A stretch of 35,153 bases of DNA from Sulfurovum sp. (GTDB lineage Bacteria; Campylobacterota; Campylobacteria; Campylobacterales; Sulfurovaceae), in contig JAABRH010000011.1 of NCBI GenBank assembly GCA_011391015.1, forward strand, positions 1-35,153, written 5' to 3'. The notes beneath the pieces are model-generated. The model did no database searches. It worked only from the letters and a program-made list of their open reading frames with translations, and was not told where the DNA came from. The position numbers were made by a program, and so were the translations under genes. The number at the start of each line of letters is the position of its first letter. The first letter of the stretch is position 1. Below, piece after piece: positions 1 to 9,000 of the stretch.

Positions 1-78
1 CCGCTTTTAGATCTCCCACCGGAAATTCAAGCACTCAAAAGCCTTACTAAGCTTCGACTAGATAAGGCCATGGTATAA
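1..78 (+). CDS. C-terminal end of a leucine-rich-repeat protein (partial)
   Basis: The first 25 codons are open from the window edge and end in TAA at 76-78. The peptide contains LPPEIQALKSLTKLRL, which has the spacing of a bacterial leucine-rich repeat (LPxxIxxLxxLxxLxL). This is therefore probably the last repeat of an LRR protein whose start lies outside the window. The next gene starts only 25 bases later with its own AAAGGA ribosome site, so the two could be co-transcribed. Nothing can be said about total length or role. Confidence 0.55.
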   Translation, partial: PLLDLPPEIQALKSLTKLRLDKAMV

Positions 79-103
79 AAAACGATACACACAAAGGAAC
101 ACT

Positions 104-1192
104 ATGGAACACCTTACTCTTTACATCGAAGCACTCATAGAGCTGAGCAATGCAATGGCACCCTATATACTTTTTGGTCTTCTGTTTGCAGGGCTTTTGC
201 ATGTATGGGTTCCCCAAACGCTGGTGACAAAACATCTAGGCAAAGAGAGTGTCTCTTCTGTCATCAAAGCAACTCTTTTTGGCATCCCTTTGCCTGTGTG
301 TTCGTGTGGGGTCATCCCTTTGGCTACGGGTATCAAAAAAAGCGGTGCCAGCAAAGGTGCAACACTTTCTTTTCTTATCTCTACACCCATCACGGGAGTT
401 GATTCCATCTTGGCAACGTATGGCATATTTGGCTGGGTCTTTACCCTCTACCGCGTCTTTACTTCAATGGTCATCGCTGTGATAGCAGGCGTCCTGACCA
501 ATCTGTTCGATGGTGATGTAAAAACAGTAGTAAAAACAGGTTTCAGTGCTGCAAAACCGATTCAGACTTTCTCAAGTGTGTTACCCCTGCAACACAAAGT
601 TGAGGCAAGCTGCTGTAGCTCTGGATCTTGTGCGGGTGAGAAAAAAGAATTTTGGTTTACTGCTGCACTGCGCTATGCATTTGTGACCTTGTTGGGCGAC
701 ATTGCCAAACCACTCTTGTGGGGACTTCTCATCGGGGCACTCATAACCGTTGCCATTCCTCAAAATATCAGTGCTGTTCTTGTAGAGTATAGTTGGCTTT
801 CGTATCTTATCGTGATAGCCATTGCCGTGCCGATGTATGTGTGTGCTACAGCCTCTTTGCCTATTGCTGCTGGGTTGATGCTATCAGGTGTCAGTGCGGG
901 AGCAGCATTTGTCTTTTTGTGTGCGGGTCCTGCGACCAATACGGTAACCATCGGTGTGGTTAAAAAGATGCTTGGAACGCGTTCACTTATGATATATCTA
1001 GGCAGTATCATCGTAGGGAGTATGGTATTTGGTGTGGGCTTGGATGCACTATTTTTGGCTTCAAGCCTCGATCCTGCAAGCTTGGTACATCTGCATGAAG
1101 AAGCTGGGCTTTTTTCTATGCTAAGTTCAGTTGTATTGTGGAGTCTTGTAGTGTATCTGCTTGCCAAAAAAATAAAAAAATTTGAAAACTGA
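104..1192 (+). CDS. SO_0444-type Cu/Zn efflux permease (DUF318/ArsP_1-like)
   Basis: This 362-residue polytopic membrane protein probably exports soft metal ions across the inner membrane. What is seen: a first hydrophobic segment at about 15-38, then the family signature PLPVCSCGVIPLATG at about 63-76 with its CxCG metal-type cysteines (66 and 68). A Cys-rich linker with C170, C171 and C176 separates the two halves. The second half repeats the permease motif around PMYVCATASLPIAAG. Permeases of the DUF318/ArsP_1 superfamily have this two-half layout, and the CSCG form with a central Cys cluster is what I know from the SO_0444 Cu/Zn efflux group. The start is supported by AAAGGA seven or so bases upstream. 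Substrate (Cu, Zn or an organoarsenical) cannot be settled from sequence; the zinc importer nearby makes zinc homeostasis plausible. Confidence 0.82.
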   Translation: MEHLTLYIEALIELSNAMAPYILFGLLFAGLLHVWVPQTLVTKHLGKESVSSVIKATLFGIPLPVCSCGVIPLATGIKKSGASKGATLSFLISTPITGVDSILATYGIFGWVFTLYRVFTSMVIAVIAGVLTNLFDGDVKTVVKTGFSAAKPIQTFSSVLPLQHKVEASCCSSGSCAGEKKEFWFTAALRYAFVTLLGDIAKPLLWGLLIGALITVAIPQNISAVLVEYSWLSYLIVIAIAVPMYVCATASLPIAAGLMLSGVSAGAAFVFLCAGPATNTVTIGVVKKMLGTRSLMIYLGSIIVGSMVFGVGLDALFLASSLDPASLVHLHEEAGLFSMLSSVVLWSLVVYLLAKKIKKFEN

Positions 1193-1232
1193 TGGATTGA
1201 GAATCTTATTTTCGATGCTTTGGCTTATCAAT

Positions 1233-1275
1233 TTAACAATAGCTTAACAACTATTAAACTTTATTTATCTACAAT
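1233..1275 (+). promoter_or_regulatory. Direct-repeat operator (11-bp period) with -10 box upstream of the DUF6394/potassium-channel pair
   Basis: TTAACAA occurs at 1233-1239 and again at 1244-1250, exactly 11 bases apart. A degenerate third copy, TTAAAC, is at 1254-1259. A -10-like TACAAT is at 1270-1275, about 11 bases after the last repeat. No good -35 box is present. Tandem 11-bp half-sites ending about 10 bp before the -10 are typical of OmpR/PhoB-family activator promoters. The regulator is inferred, not seen. Confidence 0.4.
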
Positions 1276-1306
1276 TTATCTCATCTTATTTTTTAAAGGC
1301 ATCAAT

Positions 1307-1687
1307 ATGAATCTGGACAAAGTGATTTCAGGGTTTTTTATCATACTTGCTATGACACTCAATTTTGGTTTTTTTTATGGGGATTTGGCTGACATAACGT
1401 TGCATGACAAGTATGAACTTTTTGCCGCAATTATAGTCAATATCATAGCAACCGTGTTAAAACTCGGTGACAGAACACAAATAGGATCCGTTCTTTTGGC
1501 AACAAGTCTTGTCGCAGTGATTCAACTTGTGGCAGCAGCTTCAGTATGGACGATTGCAACCAATACTGTTGGTACGATTGATAGTGGCTTATCTTCAATC
1601 ATAGTGAGTTTAAGCGGCGGTGCATTACTAGCCAATATCACAAGTGTATTTCTTTATGTTGGAGATACACTTAAATCAAAAAGATAA
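1307..1687 (+). CDS. DUF6394 family small membrane protein
   Basis: The best start is ATG 1307, six bases after AAAGGC, giving 126 residues (MNLDKVISGFFIIL...). An in-frame ATG at 1220 would add 29 residues running through the repeat-type operator and has no ribosome site. The protein has about four hydrophobic segments: residues 6-24, 37-55, 60-85 and 95-120. It matches my memory of the DUF6394 family, found mainly in Campylobacterota directly upstream of an RCK potassium channel, as here (9 bases to the next gene). The function is unknown; a partner or accessory role for the channel is an inference from gene order. The stretch is more AT-rich than flanking genes. Confidence 0.72.
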   Translation: MNLDKVISGFFIILAMTLNFGFFYGDLADITLHDKYELFAAIIVNIIATVLKLGDRTQIGSVLLATSLVAVIQLVAAASVWTIATNTVGTIDSGLSSIIVSLSGGALLANITSVFLYVGDTLKSKR

Positions 1688-1696
1688 GCATTACAA

Positions 1697-3400
1697 ATGA
1701 AAAACAACTCTCTTTGGATTGTTTTGCAACGAATGAGAATGCCATTTTTGGTGATTGTCTCAACCTATTTTATCTCAATGATAGGTATGGTAATGATACC
1801 AGGATTGGACAGTAATGGTAAAGAATATCATATGAGCATCTTTGATGCATTTTATTTTATTACCTATACGGCAACAACAATTGGATTTGGCGAAATACCG
1901 TATGCTTTTACCTATAGTCAAAGGATGTGGGTAAGTTTTTCTATCTATTTTAATGTTTTAGGCTGGTTTTATGGCATTGGTTCTTTGGTAGCTTTGGTTC
2001 AGGATAAACTTTTTATTGAAGAGATTGCCAAGAACAAATTTTTGAAACAAAGAAAAAATCTAAAAGAAAAATACATCTTAGTCTTAGGATACAATCTTAT
2101 CACAAGTGAAATCATCAAAAAGGCACTTGAGAGTGGTATAAGAGCCGTGGTGATAGAAAAAGATCAAGCCAAAGTACAAGAGTTGCTGCTTGAAAACTAC
2201 ACGCCACTTGTTCCTGTCCTGAACGCCGATGTCTATAGCCCTCTTGCGCTGGAAATGGCAGGAATACACTCTATATACTGCAAAGCAGTTGTTTCGCTAT
2301 TTCAGGATGACACCCTCAACACAAGAATTGCTTTAACGGTAAAACTATTAAATCCCAAAGTAAAATTGGCAGTAAAAGCTACCACATATGGCAATGTTGA
2401 AACATTACAAGACATTGGTGTGGAAATCATAGAAAATCCATTTGACATCATAGCTTCTCAGACCAACAAAGCATTGAATCAGCCACACCTGCTTAGGCTT
2501 GAGAGATGGATATACGGCTCAAGTGAGTTAACAGCGCCATTAATGAGATTTCCTACTGGAAAATATGTCATGTGTGGTTTTGGAAGAATGGGAGAGGTTA
2601 TATATAAGGTTTTAAAAGAAAATGGTTTAGAGGTAAAGTGCATAGAACACGATAGTGCCAAATTAAAAAATTTAACAGAAGATGAGAAGAACGATATATT
2701 TTTTGTAGAAAATTATGACAAAAAATCGCTTCTTGACATCGGGATAGAAGAGGCAAAATATATTGTTATCGGCACGAAGAATGATACAATAAATCTTACC
2801 ATTGCCCTTAAAGCAAAAAAACTAAATCCAAACATTATCACCATTGTGAGAGAAAATGAAATGGAGGATTTTTCTATCTTTCAAACCGACAAGATAGACC
2901 ATATCTTGATGCCTTCTCGGATACTTATTGACAAAACAATTAACGCCATTATCAGACCAAGTGCTGATGTCTTTGTAAAAAACCTCAACATCATTAGTGA
3001 TAATGATGCACAAAATATTATCAAAATGCTTTTGGATATAGATAAAAACCCTATTCTTTTTGAGCTCAAAATCACAGAAGATGAGAGCTTTGAGCTTTAT
3101 AGAAGGCTTAATAATAAAGCTATCATCACACTTAATTTATTGCGAAAATCTTTGACTGAAAAAGACCATCTCAACAATGTATTTATCTTTCTGATACTAA
3201 GAAAAAGTGAGGAGATCATACTACCATCTTGGGAAGAAAAACTTCAGAAAGATGATATTGTCCTCATAGGATGCGATGAGCATGCCAAAGAAGAAATGGA
3301 ACTCATCACAAATAATTTTCATGAATTTGAATTTGCTTATGTTGGCAGAGAATACACTGCACTTCAAAATCTATTTACGAGAACTACCCAAACTACTTAG
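1697..3400 (+). CDS. Two-TM potassium channel with two RCK/TrkA-N domains
   Basis: This 567-residue protein is a ligand-gated K+ channel or related cation channel of the inner membrane. TM1 is at about 16-36, a pore helix and selectivity filter TIGFGE at 61-66, and TM2 at about 78-102. Two cytoplasmic RCK units follow. The first (from about 125) has a degenerate nucleotide loop, VLGYNLITSE, lacking the usual GxGxxG. The second has an intact GFGRMG at 294-299 followed by an acidic residue, consistent with NAD(H) or nucleotide binding. The filter TIGFGE replaces the classical TVGYGD. The gene follows the DUF6394 protein by 9 bases and is probably co-transcribed. Its last 8 bases overlap the stop of the convergent znuB gene. 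The gene is visibly more AT-rich than its neighbours. Confidence 0.88.
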   Translation: MKNNSLWIVLQRMRMPFLVIVSTYFISMIGMVMIPGLDSNGKEYHMSIFDAFYFITYTATTIGFGEIPYAFTYSQRMWVSFSIYFNVLGWFYGIGSLVALVQDKLFIEEIAKNKFLKQRKNLKEKYILVLGYNLITSEIIKKALESGIRAVVIEKDQAKVQELLLENYTPLVPVLNADVYSPLALEMAGIHSIYCKAVVSLFQDDTLNTRIALTVKLLNPKVKLAVKATTYGNVETLQDIGVEIIENPFDIIASQTNKALNQPHLLRLERWIYGSSELTAPLMRFPTGKYVMCGFGRMGEVIYKVLKENGLEVKCIEHDSAKLKNLTEDEKNDIFFVENYDKKSLLDIGIEEAKYIVIGTKNDTINLTIALKAKKLNPNIITIVRENEMEDFSIFQTDKIDHILMPSRILIDKTINAIIRPSADVFVKNLNIISDNDAQNIIKMLLDIDKNPILFELKITEDESFELYRRLNNKAIITLNLLRKSLTEKDHLNNVFIFLILRKSEEIILPSWEEKLQKDDIVLIGCDEHAKEEMELITNNFHEFEFAYVGREYTALQNLFTRTTQTT

Positions 3401-4193
3401 TTCTGTAAATAAGTAAAAATACACCCAGGCAGAGTGCCGATACCATGATGATGGAAGCGCCCGAGGTGAGATTGTAAGTGTAGGAGAGCCACAGACCTGC
3501 GAGGGTAAATAGCGTTGCGATGAGTCCTGAGACAAACATCATCGAAAAAAGAGACTTTGAGAGTTTCTCTGCGATATACACAGGGATGGTCAGCATCGCG
3601 ATAACCAAAATAAGCCCTACGACTTTTATAGCAATCACTACCGTAAGGGCAGAGAGTATCAGTATAAGCGTATAAAAAAAGGTTACATTGACACCGCGAA
3701 GAGTGGCATACTCTGAGTCATAAGAAACTGCCAAGATATCTCTGTACCACACTGTGACTACAGTAAGTATGATCGCCAACAACGCTCCCATAAACCAAAG
3801 ATCTTCAGAACTTACCGCCAAGATAGAGCCAAAAAGGTAAGACATAAGATCAACATTGTACCCAGGGGTAAGATCGACTAGTATGACCCCGATCGCCATA
3901 CCCACTGCCCAAATCAGGCCAATGAAAGTATCCATACGGTGGCGTTTTCTGAGCGTCAGTACTGCGATGAGTAAGGCTGACCCCACGGCAAAAAGTGATG
4001 CACCCAAAAAGATTGGTAGTCCAAAATAAACCGCCATTCCGATACCGCCGTAAGAAGTGTGTGCGATGCCGCCGGCCAAAAAAACCATACGGTTGACCAC
4101 GATCAGCGAACCGATAATCCCTGCGGCAAAAGAGACCAGAATCCCAGCGAGCAGGGCATGCTGCATAAAGTCAAAACTAAGGGCTTCCATCAT
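3393..4193 (-). CDS. znuB: Zinc/manganese-type ABC transporter permease (ZnuB-like)
   Basis: This membrane permease of a metal ABC importer (ABC-3 family) has about eight hydrophobic segments and starts MMEALSFDFMQHALLAG. The N-terminal AGIIGSLIVVNRMVFLAGGIAHTSYG stretch is the family hallmark, spanning TM1-TM2 and the coupling region. The start at 4193 is chosen because GGAGG (4206-4202) lies 8 bases upstream. An ATG at 4208 is in frame but has no ribosome site and would overlap znuC by 19 bases. With 4193 the ATG overlaps the znuC TGA, indicating translational coupling. It pairs with the ATPase and binding protein upstream. Zinc is favoured over manganese because of the His-rich binding protein. 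Confidence 0.88.
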   Translation of the reverse strand: MMEALSFDFMQHALLAGILVSFAAGIIGSLIVVNRMVFLAGGIAHTSYGGIGMAVYFGLPIFLGASLFAVGSALLIAVLTLRKRHRMDTFIGLIWAVGMAIGVILVDLTPGYNVDLMSYLFGSILAVSSEDLWFMGALLAIILTVVTVWYRDILAVSYDSEYATLRGVNVTFFYTLILILSALTVVIAIKVVGLILVIAMLTIPVYIAEKLSKSLFSMMFVSGLIATLFTLAGLWLSYTYNLTSGASIIMVSALCLGVFLLIYRTK

Positions 4194-4972
4194 GGTTTTA
4201 TCCTCCATTGCGGTTCGCTTTCACAGCTGTTACAGCTACTTGGTGCCAACATCTGCAGCAGTTCTATCTCACAGAAGTGTTCCTGATTGCCATGGGTATG
4301 GAAGGTGCTTTTTTTGTCAGAGATGTCGTGATAAGAGAGGGTTTTGTTCACGTGGGCTGCTTTGTTTGCATACTCAAGTATCACAGAAATATCATGACTG
4401 ACCACGATGACCGTAATCTGTTTATTGAGCTCTCTGAGTAACTCATAGATGCTTCTTTGTCCTGTGATGTCGATGCTAGAAGTGGGTTCGTCCAGTATGA
4501 GGATGCTGGGGTTGGCACAGAGTGCGCGGGCTATCATGACGCGTTGGCGCTGTCCGCCTGAGAGTGAGCCTATCTTGGTCTGGGCAAACTCCTGCATACC
4601 CACCTGAGCCAATGCCCCCAACGCACAGGAGATCTCATCTCTGCCGTAGCCAAAAAGCGGTCTTTTGCCAGGGGTGTGGCCCATCATCACCACTTCGATG
4701 GCTTTGATGGGAAAATCGGTATTGATATTGGTATTTTGCGGTACATAACCGATGTGTTTGAGACTCTGGGAAGGTTTTTTGCCCTGTATGGTGATAGAAC
4801 CTGACTTAAGCGGATTGATACCGAGTATAAGCTTGAGCAAGGTAGATTTTCCGCCGCCGTTAGGACCAATGATGGCTAAAAAATCTCTCTCTTCTACATT
4901 CAGATTGATATTTTCCAGTATGGTCTGCTTGTCATACGCAAAGCTAAGGTCTTTGATTTCTACAACAGACAT
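4190..4972 (-). CDS. znuC: Zinc-type ABC transporter ATP-binding protein (ZnuC-like)
   Basis: This 260-residue ATPase powers zinc import at the cytoplasmic face. Walker A GPNGGGKST is at 36-44, the Q-loop near QN80, the signature LSGGQRQR at 137-144, Walker B ILILDEPT at 157-164 and the H-loop histidine at 193 (VVSHD). The ABC core ends near residue 215. A C-terminal tail of about 45 residues carries HTHGNQEHFC and CNSCE, a His/Cys-rich stretch that could bind zinc and give feedback. Such tails are known in some ZnuC proteins; feedback here is inference. The gene lies 1 base downstream of the znuA stop and overlaps the znuB start. Confidence 0.9.
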   Translation of the reverse strand: MSVVEIKDLSFAYDKQTILENINLNVEERDFLAIIGPNGGGKSTLLKLILGINPLKSGSITIQGKKPSQSLKHIGYVPQNTNINTDFPIKAIEVVMMGHTPGKRPLFGYGRDEISCALGALAQVGMQEFAQTKIGSLSGGQRQRVMIARALCANPSILILDEPTSSIDITGQRSIYELLRELNKQITVIVVSHDISVILEYANKAAHVNKTLSYHDISDKKSTFHTHGNQEHFCEIELLQMLAPSSCNSCESEPQWRIKP

Positions 4973-4973
4973 C

Positions 4974-5852
4974 TTACTCTTTGCCCGCGATGGCTTGTGC
5001 CATACCGATGAGATTTTCCGACCAGTTTGGTGCGAGCGGGCTTATCTTTTTTACAGGAATCTGCAACTCTTTGGCTATGACTTTTGATACTGCATCAGAA
5101 AACTCCGGTTGTGTAAAGATGGCGCTTACCTGTTCTTCTTTTGCTTCAGCAAGCAAATGTATCAACACTTTTGGTTTGGGCTCTTTGCCTTCTACTTCAA
5201 TGGCGATCTGCTCCAAATCATAAGCCTTGGCAAAATACCCCCATGAAGGATGAAAAACCATAAACTTTCGCTGATCTCCTAGCGTTGAGAGTATCTGTTT
5301 TATCTTGGTATCGGTCTCTTCGATGGTAAGCAAAAAAGTCTCAAGATTTATTTTATAAAAGCCTGCATTGTCAGGGTCTTTTTGTGCCAAAGCCTCATAG
5401 ATATTTTGCGCGATATGCTTTACGTTCTGGGGTGAAGTCCAGATGTGCGGATCGCTGCCTGCATGGTTGTGTGCATCGTGATTGCCATCATGCGTTTCTT
5501 CCTCATGTATTTCTTCTTCATGCACTTTTGGCATCTCGATTTTTGTTATCCCTGCAGTGAGATCTACGATTTGCATCTTTGGGTTGAGACTTTTAAACTT
5601 GTCAAGCCAAGCTGCTTCAAACTCTACACCGATAGCAAAATAGAGATCTGCTTTGGAGATCTCTACCATTTGCGTAGGTTTGGGTTCATAGTTGTGGGGT
5701 GAGTTTCCGGGCTGTACCATTACTGCTACGTTCACCTTCTCTTTACCTATAGCTTTGATGAAGGTCTGTTCAGGCAGAATGCTGACTACAGTGTTGAGAT
5801 TGGCAGATAGTATCGTGGTAATGGTCATTATAATAAGGGTCATTTTCATCAT
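4974..5852 (-). CDS. znuA: Zinc ABC transporter substrate-binding protein (ZnuA-like)
   Basis: This 292-residue periplasmic binding protein captures the metal for ZnuBC. Residues 1-18 form a short signal-type hydrophobic segment (MMKMTLIIMTITTILSAN). Likely metal ligands of the cluster A-I binding-protein family are H53 (in SPHNYEP), H136 (in DPHIW) and H201 (in HPSWGY). A His/Glu-rich loop at 110-130 (HEEEIHEEETHDGNHDAHNH) is the usual mark of zinc rather than manganese specificity. First gene of a three-gene operon znuA-znuC-znuB. The two adjacent ATGs at the start lack a strong Shine-Dalgarno, and a TATAAT lies only 5 bases upstream, so translation may be nearly leaderless or the promoter may lie elsewhere. 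Confidence 0.9.
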   Translation of the reverse strand: MMKMTLIIMTITTILSANLNTVVSILPEQTFIKAIGKEKVNVAVMVQPGNSPHNYEPKPTQMVEISKADLYFAIGVEFEAAWLDKFKSLNPKMQIVDLTAGITKIEMPKVHEEEIHEEETHDGNHDAHNHAGSDPHIWTSPQNVKHIAQNIYEALAQKDPDNAGFYKINLETFLLTIEETDTKIKQILSTLGDQRKFMVFHPSWGYFAKAYDLEQIAIEVEGKEPKPKVLIHLLAEAKEEQVSAIFTQPEFSDAVSKVIAKELQIPVKKISPLAPNWSENLIGMAQAIAGKE

Positions 5853-5855
5853 AAT

Positions 5856-5878
5856 TAATTATAGCCAAAGAATAATTA
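5856..5878 (-). promoter_or_regulatory. Palindromic operator candidate (Zur/Fur-like) and -10 box before znuA
   Basis: A perfect 7-bp inverted repeat with a 9-bp spacer occupies 5856-5862 and 5872-5878 (TAATTAT, N9, ATAATTA on the minus strand). It overlaps a minus-strand TATAAT at 5863-5858. A palindrome on the -10 of a zinc-uptake operon suits a Fur-family repressor such as Zur. The binding protein is inferred from context only. Confidence 0.42.
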
Positions 5879-5964
5879 CAAAACACCATAGTTTTAGCAA
5901 CCAAGTCGCATTTGTAGAAAGTCATATTCTCAGTTTAAAAATGCATAAAACTTAATCAGTCAGA

Positions 5965-5996
5965 GTATCTATCCCATAAAAGATACGTGCTATAAT
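5965..5996 (+). promoter_or_regulatory. Extended -10 promoter with upstream palindrome for the transglutaminase cluster
   Basis: TGCTATAAT at 5988-5996 is a perfect extended -10 box, with no recognisable -35, as is common in Campylobacterota. GTATCT (5965-5970) and AGATAC (5981-5986) form an inverted repeat with a 10-base spacer, sitting exactly where the -35 would be. This could be an operator. The first gene starts at 6081, leaving a leader of about 78 bases. Confidence 0.5.
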
Positions 5997-6080
5997 CAGT
6001 AACATATCGATGTTTTACCAAAATGTGTTTATTTTACGATAGAAATAGATGCAAAGAACAGACAAACTAAAGGAAAAACG

Positions 6081-9000
6081 ATGGCACTGAAAGTAGTACT
6101 CTCCCACAAGACACATTACAAATACGATAAATACATTTCTCTCTCGCCTCATAGCATCAGATTACGACCTGCACCGCACTGTAGAACACCGATTGATGCC
6201 TACTCGCTGAAGATTACGCCTGAGAACCATTTTATCAACTGGCAGCAGGATCCATACGGCAACTATGTGGCTCGTATTGTCTTCCCTGACAAGGTTAAAG
6301 AGTTCGGTATCGATGTAGAGGTCATCGCTGATCTAGTTTCCATCAATCCCTTTGACTTTTTTGTTGAATCGTATGCTGAGCATTTCCCCTTTGTCTATAA
6401 AAAAGAGCTTGCAGGTGAACTGATACCCTATCTTGAAGTGACAGAAAAAGGTAAAAAGCTGACAAAGTTTATAGCATCTCTTGATCTCAAAGAACAAAAG
6501 ATTAACGACTTTTTGGTTTATCTCAACACAAAAATCTATGCGTATCTCAACTATACAGTACGTCTTGAGGCAGGTGTGCAGACCTGTGAGGTCACGCTCG
6601 ATAAAAAGCTGGGAAGCTGTAGGGATTATGCCTGGCTTTTTGTACAGGTATTAAGAACTTTGGGTCTTGCAGCGCGTTTTGTCTCAGGCTATTTGGTACA
6701 GCTCAAAGCCGATGAAAAATCACTCGATGGCCCAAGCGGACCGGAAGAAGACTTTACCGACCTGCATGCATGGACAGAAGTCTATTTGCCAGGGGCAGGT
6801 TGGGTCGGACTCGATGCGACCAGCGGTCTTTTTGCAGGAGAGGGACACATACCGCTTGCCTGTACGGCGCATTTTGAAAGTGCCCATGCCATCGAAGGGT
6901 TTAGCGACAAATGTAAAACCGAATTTGAATTTTCCAATACCGTCACACGTCTGTTTGAATCCCCCCGAGTCACCAAGCCCTATCGGGATGACCAATGGGA
7001 TGCCATCTACCAGCTCGGATTTGATGTGGATGAAGAGTTGGAAAAAAATGATGTCAGACTCTCCATGGGAGGTGAGCCGACTTTTGTCTCCATAGACGAC
7101 ATGGAGTCGGCACAGTGGAATACTGCTGCAGACGGGCCTGAAAAACGAGCCCTTGCAGATACACTTTCAAGAAAGCTACTAGGGTCATTTGGTAAAGGAG
7201 GGATGCTGCATTATGCGCAGGGCAAATGGTATCCGGGTGAGCCTGTACCACGATGGCAAACCTCCATCATTTGGAGAAAAGACGGCAAAAAAATCTGGAA
7301 AAACCCCGATCTTTTTGCCAGTATGAACGAAACCTACAGTTATACCAACGAAGATGCCCTGAAGTTCCTAAGCACCTTGTCTTTGACTTTGGGTATCAGC
7401 ACTGACTACATAGAAGAGGCTTTTGAAGATCCTGTGCACTATATCATCAAAGAAGCCTCTCTGCCTATTGATATCGACCCCGCAGAGTTTGATCTCAAAA
7501 GTGCAACCGAGCGAAAAACCATTGCCAGGGTACTCAGTCAGGGACTTGATCAACCTGCGGGTTTTGTGCTGCCGCTCAACTACTTACAGGAGGCTTGGGT
7601 CAGTTCAATTTGGGAGTTTAGGCGGGGAAGATTGCTTCTGATACCAGGAGATTCACCTGTGGGGCTTAGACTACCGATGGACTCACTCATAGAAAATCCC
7701 GAGTATGAAGCCTCACTTCACCCTGAACCAGACCTTTTTGCCAAAGTACCCAAACTTGCCAAGTTCCGCAAAAAAGCCAAAAAGAAATGTGCCAAAACCG
7801 ATACCCTCAGACTCACCACAGATCCAAGCGGTATGTTTGTACGTACCGCGCTCAATTGTGAGATTAGAAACGGGAAGCTTTACATCTTTTTGCCCCCACT
7901 CAACCATACGGAAGCCTTTTTGAAACTCATTGCCGCCATAGAAGCCGTAGCAATGAAACTGGATATAAAAGTCGTACTTGAAGGCTATGAGCCTGCACAT
8001 GATTTGCGTCTTGATACCATCAAAGTGACACCAGACCCCGGCGTGATTGAGGTCAATATCCAGCCTGTTACCTCATGGAGGGAACTGACCGATAACTTTT
8101 TTACACTCTATCAAGACGCCAAAGAGTCAAGACTGGGGACAGAGAAGTTTATGCTTGATGGCAAACACACCGGAACAGGTGGAGGTAACCATGTGACTAT
8201 CGGTGCGATGAAACCATCAGACAGTCCGCTGCTCAGACGTCCTGAGCTGCTTAGAAGTCTCATTACCTTTTGGCAGCATCATCCGGGTCTTTCTTATCTT
8301 TTCTCTGGTGCATTCATCGGACCGACTTCACAAGCTCCACGTGTGGATGAGGGTAGGGCAGAAAACCTCTATGAACTGGAGATTGCCTTTTCGCAGATAC
8401 CACAAGATGAAGAGGTGCCATTTTGGCTGACAGACAGGCTTTTTAGACACATGCTGACCGATATTACGGGTAACACGCACCGCTCTGAGTTTTGTATTGA
8501 CAAGCTCTATTCACCTGATTCAAGCTCTGGAAGGTTGGGCATACTGGAGCTTCGTGCTTTTGACATGCCCCCACACCCCAAAATGGCACTGATGCAAAAC
8601 CTGCTGATACGCACTTTAGTCTCGTTGTTTTGGCGTAAACCCTACAAACATAAACTGGTTCGCTGGGGTACACAGCTGCATGATAAGTTTTTGCTTGAGC
8701 ACTATGTTAAAGAAGACATCAAAGATATCGTCTCGTTTTTAAATAATGAAGGGTATAATTTTGAATTAGACTGGTTTGATCCTTTCTTTGAGTTTAGATT
8801 TCCTCTTTATGGTATGGCAACAGTGGAAAATATCCATCTTGAATTGCGTGCTGCCATAGAGCCGTGGCATGTGCTTGGAGAAGAAAGCGGTTCACAAGGC
8901 ACATCGCGTTATGTGGATTCCTCTTTAGAACGGGTACAGATAAAAGTCAGCAACTTTACGGCTGAACGCTATGTACTGACCTGCAATGCTGTCGTGATAC

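Noticed and set aside
1220-1306. Upstream ATG for the DUF6394 protein
   Set aside because: No ribosome site, and the added residues run through the repeat-type operator; ATG 1307 is better placed.
5990-6080. Riboswitch in the leader of the transglutaminase cluster
   Set aside because: The leader is short, AT-rich and has no conserved riboswitch core that I can recognise.
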